From positions 87,825 through 127,334 of the forward strand of contig DMBU01000124.1 in NCBI GenBank assembly GCA_003446015.1: a stretch of DNA of 39,510 bases. Direction: 5' to 3'. The position numbers and the translations under genes are program-made. The notes below the pieces were generated by a model that did no database searches, was not told the origin of the DNA, and saw only the letters and a list, made by a program, of their open reading frames with translations. This DNA is from Bacteroidales bacterium (lineage in GTDB: Bacteria > Bacteroidota > Bacteroidia > Bacteroidales > UBA12077). Positions within the stretch are counted from its first letter, which is position 1. The number at the start of each line of letters is the position of its first letter. This document shows positions 32,515 to 39,510 of the stretch, piece after piece.

Positions 32515-35097
32515 ATGGATGTAAAAGGAATGGCTACAGATGGAAAAATAAGCGAGGTTTCGCAAGAAAAATTGAAGAAAAAAACAGTTACTTTCGATGA
32601 AGCCTTGAAAAGCTCAAAGGAGTATTTTAGAGGAGATGAACTGGCTGCAAGAGTATGGGCTAATAAATATGCATTGAAAGACTCATATGGGAATTTATTC
32701 GAAAAGAACCCTGACGAAATGCATAGAAGATTGGCAAAAGAAATTGCCAGAATTGAAGTTAAATATCCAAATCCTTTGAGTGAAGATGATGTTTACGAAT
32801 TACTTAAAGATTTTAAGTATATCATTCCTCAGGGAGGTCCAATGTCGGGTATTGGTAATAAATACCAAATTGCTTCTTTATCGAATTGTTTTGTTATTGG
32901 TCATAAGAACCCGGCCGACTCCTATGGAGGTATTATGAAAATCGACCAGGAGCAGGTTCAGTTAATGAAGCGACGTGGTGGTGTTGGTCATGATTTATCA
33001 CACATAAGACCTCAGGGAAGCCCTGTATTAAATAGTGCACTTACTTCAACAGGAGTAGTGCCTTTTATGGAACGATATTCTAACTCGACTCGAGAAGTAG
33101 CCCAGGATGGTCGACGAGGAGCATTGATGTTAAGCATTTCAAGTAAACACCCTGATGCAGAAAAATTTATTGATGCTAAACTGGAAGCTGGAAAAGTAAC
33201 CGGGGCAAATGTATCCGTAAAGATTGATAATGAATTCATGCAATCCATTGTTTCTAAAAAACCATATACACAACAATATCCGGTGGATGCTAAAGAACCA
33301 GCGTTTAAACAAACGGTAGATGCCGGAAAAATTTGGAAAAAAATTGTTCACAATGCATGGAAATCAGCAGAACCGGGAATACTCTTCTGGGATACAATCA
33401 TAAACGAATCTGTTCCTGATTGTTATGCCGACTTAGGCTATAAAACCGTTTCAACAAATCCATGTGGTGAGATTCCTCTTTGTCCTTATGATAGTTGTCG
33501 TTTATTAGCTGTTAACTTATACAGTTATGTTGAAAACCCATTTACTCCTGAAGCAAAATTCGATTTTGAATTATTTAAAAAGCATGTGGGATATGCTCAA
33601 CGAATAATGGATGATATTATTGATCTGGAACTTGAAAAAATAGATGCAATTCTTAAGAAAATTGAGGATGATCCTGAGGATTACGAAGTTAAAATGGTTG
33701 AGGATAAACTTTGGAGAAATATTCGTAAAAAAGCTACCGAAGGCAGAAGAACCGGGGTAGGGATTACAGCCGAAGGTGATATGTTAGCAGCTCTTGGATT
33801 GCGCTATGGCAGTGAAATCGCTGTCGATTTTTCTGAAGAAGTTCATAAAACAGTTGCTTTGGCTGCATATCGTTCATCCGTTGATATGGCAAAAGAACGT
33901 GGTGCATTTGAAATATTTGATGCTCAAAAAGAAAAAGACAATCCTTTTATTTTAAGATTAAAAGAGCAAGACCAGCAACTTTATGCTGATATGGTCCAGT
34001 ACGGAAGAAGAAATATAGCCCTCTTAACCATTGCTCCAACTGGCACAACAAGTTTAATGACACAAACAACATCTGGTATTGAGCCTGTATTTATGCCTGT
34101 TTATAAACGAAGACGTAAAGTAAATCCTAATGATCCCGATACAACAATCACCTTTGTAGACGAAATTGGAGATTCATGGGAAGAATATTATGTTTTCCAC
34201 CATAAATTTGTGGACTGGTTAACTATCAATGGATTTAATCCAGATGAGGTAAAAGCGATGTCGGACGATGAAATTAATAAGGTAATTGAAAAAACTCCTT
34301 ACTACAAAGCAACTTCAACAGACGTAGATTGGGTTAGCAAAGTAAAAATGCAGGGTAGAATTCAAAAATGGGTAGATCATTCAATAAGTGTAACAATAAA
34401 TTTACCTGAAAATGCTACTGAAGAATTAGTAGGCCAGTTGTATGTTACTGCATGGGAAAGTGGATGTAAAGGAGTAACAGTATATCGCGAAGGTTCTCGT
34501 TCAGGAGTTTTAATCGCAAATAAAAAAGAAGATAAAAACGGTACTGAAATAAGTCATAAAAGACCAAGATCTTTAAATGCAGAAATAATCCGATTCAATA
34601 ACGAAGACGAAAAATGGATTGCTTTTGTTGGAATAAAAGATGACAGACCATACGAGATTTTCACAGGTATAGCTGATGAGGAAATATTCCCTATTCCTAA
34701 ATCAATTAAAAAAGGTAAAATTGTAAAAGTAAAGGATAGAGAAGGAAAAAGCCGATACGATTTTCAATATATTGATAAATACGGCTATGAAAATACACTG
34801 GGTGGTTTATCACACATGTTTGAAAAAGAATTTTGGAATTATGCTAAATTAATTTCAGGAGTTTTGCGACATGGAATGCCTATTCCTGCCGTTGTTCAAC
34901 TTGTACAGTCATTGAGATTAGACAGTGAAACGATCAATACCTGGAAAAACGGAGTTGAACGTGCATTAAAAAGATATATCCCTGATGGAACAAAACCAAA
35001 AACAGGAACAAAATGCCATGAGTGTGGATCTGAAAGTGTTGTTTATCAGGAAGGATGCTTGATATGCCAGGATTGCGGACATTCAAAATGTGGATAG
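32515..35097 (+). CDS. nrdJ: Adenosylcobalamin-dependent ribonucleotide reductase (class II)
   Basis: NrdJ reduces ribonucleotides to deoxyribonucleotides with a thiyl radical generated from adenosylcobalamin, without oxygen dependence. The 860 residues have the N-terminal redox cysteine C125 in SLSNCFVIG, the catalytic NPCGEIPL (C317, E319), the phosphate-loop LTIAPTGTTSLM, and a second half with GVTVYREGSRSGV. The C-terminal tail has C834, C837, C848, C851, C854 and C859, a zinc-ribbon-like and thiol-relay end seen in this NrdJ subgroup. The start is ATG 32515. A strong terminator follows. B12 supply genes are not in the window. Confidence 0.95.
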   Translation: MDVKGMATDGKISEVSQEKLKKKTVTFDEALKSSKEYFRGDELAARVWANKYALKDSYGNLFEKNPDEMHRRLAKEIARIEVKYPNPLSEDDVYELLKDFKYIIPQGGPMSGIGNKYQIASLSNCFVIGHKNPADSYGGIMKIDQEQVQLMKRRGGVGHDLSHIRPQGSPVLNSALTSTGVVPFMERYSNSTREVAQDGRRGALMLSISSKHPDAEKFIDAKLEAGKVTGANVSVKIDNEFMQSIVSKKPYTQQYPVDAKEPAFKQTVDAGKIWKKIVHNAWKSAEPGILFWDTIINESVPDCYADLGYKTVSTNPCGEIPLCPYDSCRLLAVNLYSYVENPFTPEAKFDFELFKKHVGYAQRIMDDIIDLELEKIDAILKKIEDDPEDYEVKMVEDKLWRNIRKKATEGRRTGVGITAEGDMLAALGLRYGSEIAVDFSEEVHKTVALAAYRSSVDMAKERGAFEIFDAQKEKDNPFILRLKEQDQQLYADMVQYGRRNIALLTIAPTGTTSLMTQTTSGIEPVFMPVYKRRRKVNPNDPDTTITFVDEIGDSWEEYYVFHHKFVDWLTINGFNPDEVKAMSDDEINKVIEKTPYYKATSTDVDWVSKVKMQGRIQKWVDHSISVTINLPENATEELVGQLYVTAWESGCKGVTVYREGSRSGVLIANKKEDKNGTEISHKRPRSLNAEIIRFNNEDEKWIAFVGIKDDRPYEIFTGIADEEIFPIPKSIKKGKIVKVKDREGKSRYDFQYIDKYGYENTLGGLSHMFEKEFWNYAKLISGVLRHGMPIPAVVQLVQSLRLDSETINTWKNGVERALKRYIPDGTKPKTGTKCHECGSESVVYQEGCLICQDCGHSKCG

Positions 35098-35125
35098 AAG
35101 TTTGTTGTTAGTATTTATTATAGTT

Positions 35126-35153
35126 AAAACATCGGCTTTAGCCGGTGTTTTTT
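35126..35153 (+). terminator. Intrinsic terminator of nrdJ
   Basis: AAAACATCGGC, TTTA loop, GCCGGTGTTTT (one wobble pair), then a T-run, 28 bp after nrdJ. Confidence 0.88.
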
Positions 35154-35215
35154 GTTTTAGAACATATAGTTCAATAAAAGATATTTCAGAATTTTACAAA
35201 GAGGTATTAATACCG

Positions 35216-35223
35216 TATTTTTG
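35216..35223 (+). promoter_or_regulatory. -7 promoter box of tdh-gltX
   Basis: TATTTTTG is an exact TAnnTTTG match 35 bp before the tdh ATG. No clear -33 TTG was found. Confidence 0.45.
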
Positions 35224-35258
35224 CTTTATAAAATCACAAAAAATAAACTGAGTATACT

Positions 35259-36293
35259 ATGGCAAATAAAATGAAAGCTCTTGTAAAATCTAAACCTGAA
35301 AAAGGTTTATGGATGGAAGAGGTTGATATTCCAAAAGTAGGAGTTAACGATATCCTCATAAAAGTAAAAAAATCAGCAATTTGTGGTACTGATTTGCATA
35401 TTTATCGTTGGGACGAATGGTCGCAAAACACTATTAAAATTGGTCAGACCATTGGACATGAATATGTGGGTACAGTAGCTGAAATGGGTGCTGGAGTTAC
35501 AGGATTTAAAATCGGAGAACGGGTTACCGGCGAAGGACATATTGCTTGCGGCCATTGCAGAAATTGCAGAAGAGGAAGAAAACATATTTGTGAAAACACT
35601 GTAGGAATTGGTGTAAATATAAATGGATCATTTGCAGAATATGTTAAAGTACCTGCTTCAAATGTAATGAAAATGAACGATGCCATTCCGGATGATATGT
35701 TAGCCATTATGGATCCTTTCGGAAATGCAACACATACGGCATTATCCTGGCCTTTGCTTGGAGAAGATGTTTTGGTAACAGGCGCCGGGTTAATAGGTAG
35801 TATGTGTGTTGCCATTGCAAAATTTGCAGGAGCACGATATGTGGTAGCAACTGAAACTAATGAGTATAGAATAGAGTTAGCAAAAAAAATGGGAGCAACG
35901 CGTGTTGTGAATCCTTTAAAAGAAAAATTAAGTGATGTAGTTAAGGAGCTTGGTATGAGAGGCTTTGACATAGGTTTGGAATGTTCCGGTTCTCCACATG
36001 CATTTAATGATATGCTCGATAATATGTACAACTCCGGTAAAATATCTTTGCTTGGTATTCTTCCCCCAAAAACCGGAATTAACTGGGATAAGGTAATATT
36101 TAAAGGACTTACATTGAAAGGCATATATGGTCGTGAAATGTTTGAAACCTGGTATCAAATGGAACAAGTGTTACATACTGGTTTAGACTTGAGCCCGATG
36201 ATTACACATCAATTTCCAATCAATGAATTTGAAAAAGGTTTCAAAATTATGGATGAAGGAAATAGCGGTAAAGTCATTTTAAACTGGGAATAA
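35259..36293 (+). CDS. tdh: L-threonine 3-dehydrogenase
   Basis: This zinc-dependent medium-chain dehydrogenase oxidises L-threonine to 2-amino-3-ketobutyrate with NAD. It has 344 residues. Catalytic zinc ligands are in AICGTDLHIYRWDEW and IGHEYVG. The structural zinc loop is ACGHCRNCRRGRKHIC, four cysteines. MDPFGNATHTAL and the Rossmann VTGAGLIGSM match Tdh rather than sorbitol or alcohol dehydrogenases. The usual partner kbl is not adjacent. gltX follows after 11 bp, so the pair is likely one transcript. Confidence 0.94.
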   Translation: MANKMKALVKSKPEKGLWMEEVDIPKVGVNDILIKVKKSAICGTDLHIYRWDEWSQNTIKIGQTIGHEYVGTVAEMGAGVTGFKIGERVTGEGHIACGHCRNCRRGRKHICENTVGIGVNINGSFAEYVKVPASNVMKMNDAIPDDMLAIMDPFGNATHTALSWPLLGEDVLVTGAGLIGSMCVAIAKFAGARYVVATETNEYRIELAKKMGATRVVNPLKEKLSDVVKELGMRGFDIGLECSGSPHAFNDMLDNMYNSGKISLLGILPPKTGINWDKVIFKGLTLKGIYGREMFETWYQMEQVLHTGLDLSPMITHQFPINEFEKGFKIMDEGNSGKVILNWE

Positions 36294-36304
36294 AAACTAT
36301 TAAA

Positions 36305-37840
36305 ATGAATAACAGAAAAGTAAGAGTAAGATTCGCCCCAAGTCCTACAGGCCCATTGCATATGGGTGGTGTGAGGACTGCATTTTTTAATTATCTTTTT
36401 GCAAAGAAAAACAATGGTACTTTTATTTTAAGGATAGAAGATACCGATCAGGCCAGATACGTTGATGGCGCAGAAGATTATATTATTGAATCGCTAAAAT
36501 GGTGTGGAATTGAGATTGATGAAGGTATCGAGGAAGGTGGTCCATATGGACCATATAGACAATCAGACAGAAAGGAAATATATAAAGAATTTGCTGAAAG
36601 TTTAATTGAATCTGGTAATGCGTATTATGCCTTTGATACTCCTGAGGAACTTGAGGAGATGAGAGAAAGATTAAAAGAGGAAAAAAACAGTGTGCAACAA
36701 TACAATGCGGTTACACGGGGCGATATGAAGAATTCTCTTACTTTATCTGAAGAGGAAACAAACAATCTGATTAGCAAAGGGGAGCAATATGTTATTCGTT
36801 TTAAGATGCCCGAAGATGAAAATATTATTGTGGAGGATATAATCCGGGGAACGGTTAAAGTAAATACAAATCAACTCGACGATAAAGTTCTTTTTAAATC
36901 GGATGGAATGCCAACCTATCATTTGGCAAATGTTGTTGATGATCACTTAATGAAGATTTCGCATGTAATACGTGGTGAGGAATGGTTACCTTCTTTACCA
37001 TTGCATGTGATGTTATATAGAGCTTACGGATGGCAAGAAACACAGCCAGAATTTGCGCACCTACCTTTATTGTTAAAACCAAGCGGTAAAGGAAAATTAA
37101 GCAAGCGTGATGGTGATGCGCTGGGGTTCCCCGTATTCCCTTTGGAATGGACCGATCCTAAAACAGGTGAAGTTTCCAGAGGATATCGTGAAGATGGTTA
37201 TTTCCCTGAAGCATTTGTGAATATGCTGGCTTTATTAGGATGGAATCCAGGAACCGAAGAAGAAATATTATCGATGAGAGATTTAACTTCTTCTTTTGAT
37301 TTAAATAAAGTTCATAAGGCAGGGGCAAAATTCGATCACGAAAAAGCAAAGTGGTTTAATCATAAGTATTTGGTTGGAAAGTCGGATGAAAAACTGGCTC
37401 GTTTATATCAGAAGATACTTAAAGAGAAAGGAATAAAAGTGGAAGATAGCTTTGTTATAAAAGTTGTAAGTTTGATTAAAGAACGTGCAAATTTTGTTTC
37501 TGAATTCTGGGATCAGTCCTGGTTCTTTTTTCAAGCACCAAAGGAATATGATTCAAAGGTTGTTAAGAAAGGCTGGAAAGACAATACTCCTGGAGTGCTA
37601 TCGGAATTAAAAAAACAATTAGAAAAGCTCGAAATTTTTGATCATGATAACCTGGAAAAAACAATTCAATTGTTTCTTGAAGGTAAAGAAATTGGAATGG
37701 GTCAAATCATGAATCCACTTCGATTAACCTTAGTAGGTGCCGGTATTGGCCCCGGAGTTTTGGAAATTGCTGAACTTATTGGTAAAGAGGAAACTTTAAA
37801 AAGATTACAGGCTGGCATTGATAATATTAGAAAAGAGTAA
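36305..37840 (+). CDS. gltX: Glutamate-tRNA ligase
   Basis: GltX charges tRNA-Glu (and possibly tRNA-Gln) with glutamate. The 511 residues show class I synthetase motifs: PSPTGPLHMGG, with the HIGH-type H19-MGG, and the KMSKS-type KLSKR (264-268). RIEDTDQARY, RFKMPEDENI and the C-terminal MNPLRLTLVGAGIGPG are typical of bacterial GltX. The start is ATG at 36305. It is packed between tdh and the TatD-like gene (15 bp gap). Confidence 0.96.
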   Translation: MNNRKVRVRFAPSPTGPLHMGGVRTAFFNYLFAKKNNGTFILRIEDTDQARYVDGAEDYIIESLKWCGIEIDEGIEEGGPYGPYRQSDRKEIYKEFAESLIESGNAYYAFDTPEELEEMRERLKEEKNSVQQYNAVTRGDMKNSLTLSEEETNNLISKGEQYVIRFKMPEDENIIVEDIIRGTVKVNTNQLDDKVLFKSDGMPTYHLANVVDDHLMKISHVIRGEEWLPSLPLHVMLYRAYGWQETQPEFAHLPLLLKPSGKGKLSKRDGDALGFPVFPLEWTDPKTGEVSRGYREDGYFPEAFVNMLALLGWNPGTEEEILSMRDLTSSFDLNKVHKAGAKFDHEKAKWFNHKYLVGKSDEKLARLYQKILKEKGIKVEDSFVIKVVSLIKERANFVSEFWDQSWFFFQAPKEYDSKVVKKGWKDNTPGVLSELKKQLEKLEIFDHDNLEKTIQLFLEGKEIGMGQIMNPLRLTLVGAGIGPGVLEIAELIGKEETLKRLQAGIDNIRKE

Positions 37841-37855
37841 AATATTTAATAAATA

Positions 37856-38536
37856 ATGAATTTCTCTGAAGATGTTTTTTTAAACTTTCATGCACATCAA
37901 GCAATGCCTGAGGATGATGAAGTCGTAATTCAGAGTTTATTCTTACAAGATAATCTTATCACTTCAAAAAGTGATAAGATTTTTTTTACAGCAGGCTTGC
38001 ATCCATGGCACGCTGATCAGCTTTCGAAAATTGAAGTAGTTAACCGCTTAGAGAAATTGCTTGAGTCAAAATTGATAATTGCAATCGGAGAAACAGGCTT
38101 AGATAAATTGAAAGGTCCTTCTCTTGAAATTCAGACTGAAATTTTAAAGGCGCATGTTGAAGTAGCCGAAAAATATAATTTACCTGTAATTGTGCATTCG
38201 GTTAAAACGCATAACGAAATTTTAAAGTTAAATCTCGACCTAAAATCAAAAGTTCCCTGGGTGTTACATCATTTTAACGGAAGTAAACAAATGGCTCTTG
38301 ATTTTATTCATCACGGATTTTATTTGTCTTTAAGCTATCACATAAATAACGAAAATTCAAGATTGAGTGAATATATAGCTGATTTACCTTTACATAGAAT
38401 TTTTCTTGAAACAGATGATTTTAATATAGATATTAAGAGCCTTTATAAAATAACAGCCGAGAAATATAGAATATCCATTGAAGAACTCAAAAAGCAGATA
38501 ATTACTAATTTAAATCATTTAGTGAATGGCAAATGA
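37856..38536 (+). CDS. TatD-family metal-dependent hydrolase
   Basis: This is a predicted TIM-barrel metallohydrolase of the TatD family, related to DNA 3' exonucleases. It has 226 residues, shorter than the usual about 255-260. Metal-site motifs are NFHAH (H12, H14; the Asp usually before the first His is Asn), GLHPWH, GETGLD (E79), VIVHSVKTH (H114), VLHHFNG and LETDDF. Bases 37952-37987 within the frame form a terminator-like hairpin that encodes about residues 33-44 (NLITSKSDKIFF). It overlaps tcdA by 11 bp. Confidence 0.88.
   Translation: MNFSEDVFLNFHAHQAMPEDDEVVIQSLFLQDNLITSKSDKIFFTAGLHPWHADQLSKIEVVNRLEKLLESKLIIAIGETGLDKLKGPSLEIQTEILKAHVEVAEKYNLPVIVHSVKTHNEILKLNLDLKSKVPWVLHHFNGSKQMALDFIHHGFYLSLSYHINNENSRLSEYIADLPLHRIFLETDDFNIDIKSLYKITAEKYRISIEELKKQIITNLNHLVNGK
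37952..37987 (+). terminator. Terminator-like hairpin inside the TatD-family gene
   Basis: A perfect 13-bp stem, AATCTTATCACTT with AAGTGATAAGATT, has a 4-nt loop and is followed by a run of seven T. It begins 96 bp inside the TatD-like gene and 112 bp after gltX. By structure it is a complete intrinsic terminator. Active translation through it may suppress its effect. Confidence 0.6.
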
Positions 38537-39248
38537 ATATTGGCAGGAGAGAACAGAGTTATTAATTGGTAAAGAGAATGTTGAAAGACTTAAATGTTCA
38601 CACGTTCTCGTAGTTGGACTTGGGGGAGTTGGTGCTTATGCAGCCGAGAATCTTTGTCGGGCAGGAATAGGTGAGATGACAATTGTTGATGGCGACCACT
38701 TAAATCCAACAAATAAAAACAGACAATTGCCTGCTGTAGAAAGTACAATTGGAAAACCAAAGGCCGAAGTTTTAGGTATCAGATTATTAGATATTAATCC
38801 GGACCTTAAATTGCACGTTATTCAGGAATACATTAAAGACGAAAAAATGATTGAGGTCCTGAGTAAACCCTTTGATTATGTGGTAGATGCAATCGATACC
38901 TTGTCTCCTAAAGTTTTTTTAATTTATCATAGTTTACAAAAAGGATTAAAAATTGTCAGTTCTTTAGGCGCTGGTGCTCGTTTAGATCCTACAAAAGTAA
39001 GGATTGATGATATTTCAAAATCGTTTAACTGTAGATTAGGATTTGTTCTTCGTAAGCGATTGCGAAAATTGGGCGTAAATAAAGGATTTAAAGTAGTTTT
39101 CTCTGAAGATAAAGCGAATGAAAATGCAGTAATTGTGGATGAGCCAGGCGAAAATAAAAAATCAACCGTAGGAACCATTTCGTATATGCCTCCTGTTTAT
39201 GGATGTTTTTGTGCCTCGATAGTTATTCGCGATTTGATTGATATGTAA
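38526..39248 (+). CDS. tcdA: tRNA threonylcarbamoyladenosine dehydratase
   Basis: TcdA (CsdL) is an E1-like ATP-dependent enzyme that cyclises t6A37 of tRNA to ct6A. The 240 residues have the nucleotide-binding VVGLGGVGAYAAENL (29-43), VDGDHLNPTNKNRQLPA, DAIDTLSPKVFLI and SLGAGARLDPTKVRIDDISKS, which are diagnostic for TcdA rather than ThiF or MoeB. It is slightly shorter than E. coli TcdA. Its ATG lies within the end of the tatD-like gene. tsaE, from the t6A pathway, is elsewhere in the window. Confidence 0.94.
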   Translation: MANEYWQERTELLIGKENVERLKCSHVLVVGLGGVGAYAAENLCRAGIGEMTIVDGDHLNPTNKNRQLPAVESTIGKPKAEVLGIRLLDINPDLKLHVIQEYIKDEKMIEVLSKPFDYVVDAIDTLSPKVFLIYHSLQKGLKIVSSLGAGARLDPTKVRIDDISKSFNCRLGFVLRKRLRKLGVNKGFKVVFSEDKANENAVIVDEPGENKKSTVGTISYMPPVYGCFCASIVIRDLIDM

Positions 39249-39271
39249 TTAAAAAAAATGAACTACTTTTG
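39238..39271 (+). promoter_or_regulatory. Promoter of the Cys leader
   Basis: TACTTTTG (39264-39271) is an exact TAnnTTTG match. A TTG at 39238-39240 is 23 bp upstream. Transcription would start near 39278, 30 bases before the short Cys-rich frame. Confidence 0.5.
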
Positions 39272-39307
39272 TAGAAGTTTGTTTCTAAGGATAGTAAAAT
39301 ATTAAAA

Positions 39308-39382
39308 ATGAGAATAAATAAAATATATAAGAACAATTGTTGTTGTGATTTTTTACGACAGGGGAGGTTTTTATATATTTAA
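39308..39382 (+). CDS. Cysteine-triplet leader peptide (24 codons)
   Basis: An ATG-to-TAA frame of 24 codons encodes a basic N-terminus (MRINKIYKNN), then three consecutive TGT cysteine codons (39338-39346), then DFLRQGRF and a short hydrophobic end. A promoter lies just upstream, an intrinsic terminator starts 26 bp after its stop, and a new gene begins 33 bp past that terminator. This is the layout of a transcription-attenuation leader. Poly-cysteine upstream frames are known to sense cysteine supply in mycobacteria. Such a role here is inference. Confidence 0.55.
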   Translation: MRINKIYKNNCCCDFLRQGRFLYI

Positions 39383-39407
39383 AAGATATAGTTAGATAAA
39401 TGTATGT

Positions 39408-39440
39408 AAGCCTTTCCGATTTCGGGAAGGCTTTTTTTTT
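39408..39440 (+). terminator. Intrinsic terminator between leader and next gene
   Basis: AAGCCTTTCCG, ATTT loop, CGGGAAGGCTT (one G-U pair), then a run of T. It is a very strong terminator, placed between the Cys leader frame and the ATG at 39473, so it probably controls readthrough into that gene. Confidence 0.9.
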
Positions 39441-39472
39441 ATTTCAAAAGGCCTTATCTTGCGAACTCAATT

Positions 39473-39510
39473 ATGAAGAAAAAAATAAAAGCAGTAAGCG
39501 GCAACCTAAA
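39473..39510 (+). CDS. Start of an unidentified gene, cut by the window edge
   Basis: ATG at 39473 opens a frame that runs off the window (MKKKIKAVSGNLK). Only 12 full codons are visible, so no function can be given. It is placed directly downstream of the leader and terminator and is the likely target of any attenuation. Confidence 0.45.
   Translation, partial: MKKKIKAVSGNL

Noticed and set aside
35444..35585. Possible frameshift or pseudogene in tdh
   Set aside because: The tdh frame is continuous and all zinc ligands are present.
35444..36124. A 226-codon open frame on the strand opposite tdh
   Set aside because: It mirrors the tdh coding frame, has no recognisable domain, and tdh is a clear family member on the other strand.

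Overview
This window is a 39.5 kb AT-rich chromosomal segment of a Bacteroidetes bacterium, most likely a free-living or marine Bacteroidales/Marinilabiliales-type lineage. The evidence is the gliding/type IX secretion genes gldH, sprE/porW and porX, a TonB-dependent receptor with a carboxypeptidase-regulatory-like N-terminus, lipoproteins with Bacteroidetes lipoboxes, weak Shine-Dalgarno usage, and repeated -7 promoter boxes of the form TAnnTTTG. No tRNA, rRNA, CRISPR array, transposase or phage gene was seen.

Layout. 1-125 is non-coding and carries a GC-rich hairpin repeat. 126-4133 is an envelope-polysaccharide block: rnhB and a GT4 glycosyltransferase on the minus strand, divergent from a FkbM methyltransferase and a Wzx-like flippase. 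4313-9634 (minus strand) is a sugar-phosphate/glycolysis block: a phosphomannomutase/phosphoglucomutase whose reading frame contains a GC-rich palindromic repeat, then a divergent phosphoglycerate kinase (PGK) paralogue, then a single 794-residue protein made of two complete PGK domains. 9863-15257 (plus) holds holB, ricT, gldH, trmB, an alkyltransferase-like protein, mrp and a NifU-type scaffold. 15453-21527 (plus) holds sprE/porW, porX, tsaE and alanine dehydrogenase. 21528-24983 (minus) is a large outer-membrane protein. 25370-32113 (plus) holds waaA, a TonB-dependent receptor with an acidic repeat lipoprotein, and a secreted nucleotide pyrophosphatase/phosphodiesterase. 32316-39248 (plus) holds a candidate 55-residue protein, a B12-dependent ribonucleotide reductase, tdh, gltX, a TatD-like hydrolase and tcdA. 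The right edge has a promoter, a 24-codon reading frame with three consecutive Cys codons, a strong intrinsic terminator and the first 38 bases of another gene.

How the genes fit together. GldH, SprE/PorW and PorX belong to the gliding/type IX secretion network; the large outer-membrane protein may be linked to it but this is not shown. TsaE and TcdA act early and late in tRNA t6A/ct6A modification, and TrmB also modifies tRNA. Mrp and the NifU-type protein form a small Fe-S carrier pair. The main unusual items are the PGK-PGK fusion beside a third, degenerate PGK; the palindromic element inside the phosphomutase gene; the poly-Cys leader with a terminator at the right edge; and a terminator-like hairpin inside the tatD-like gene.
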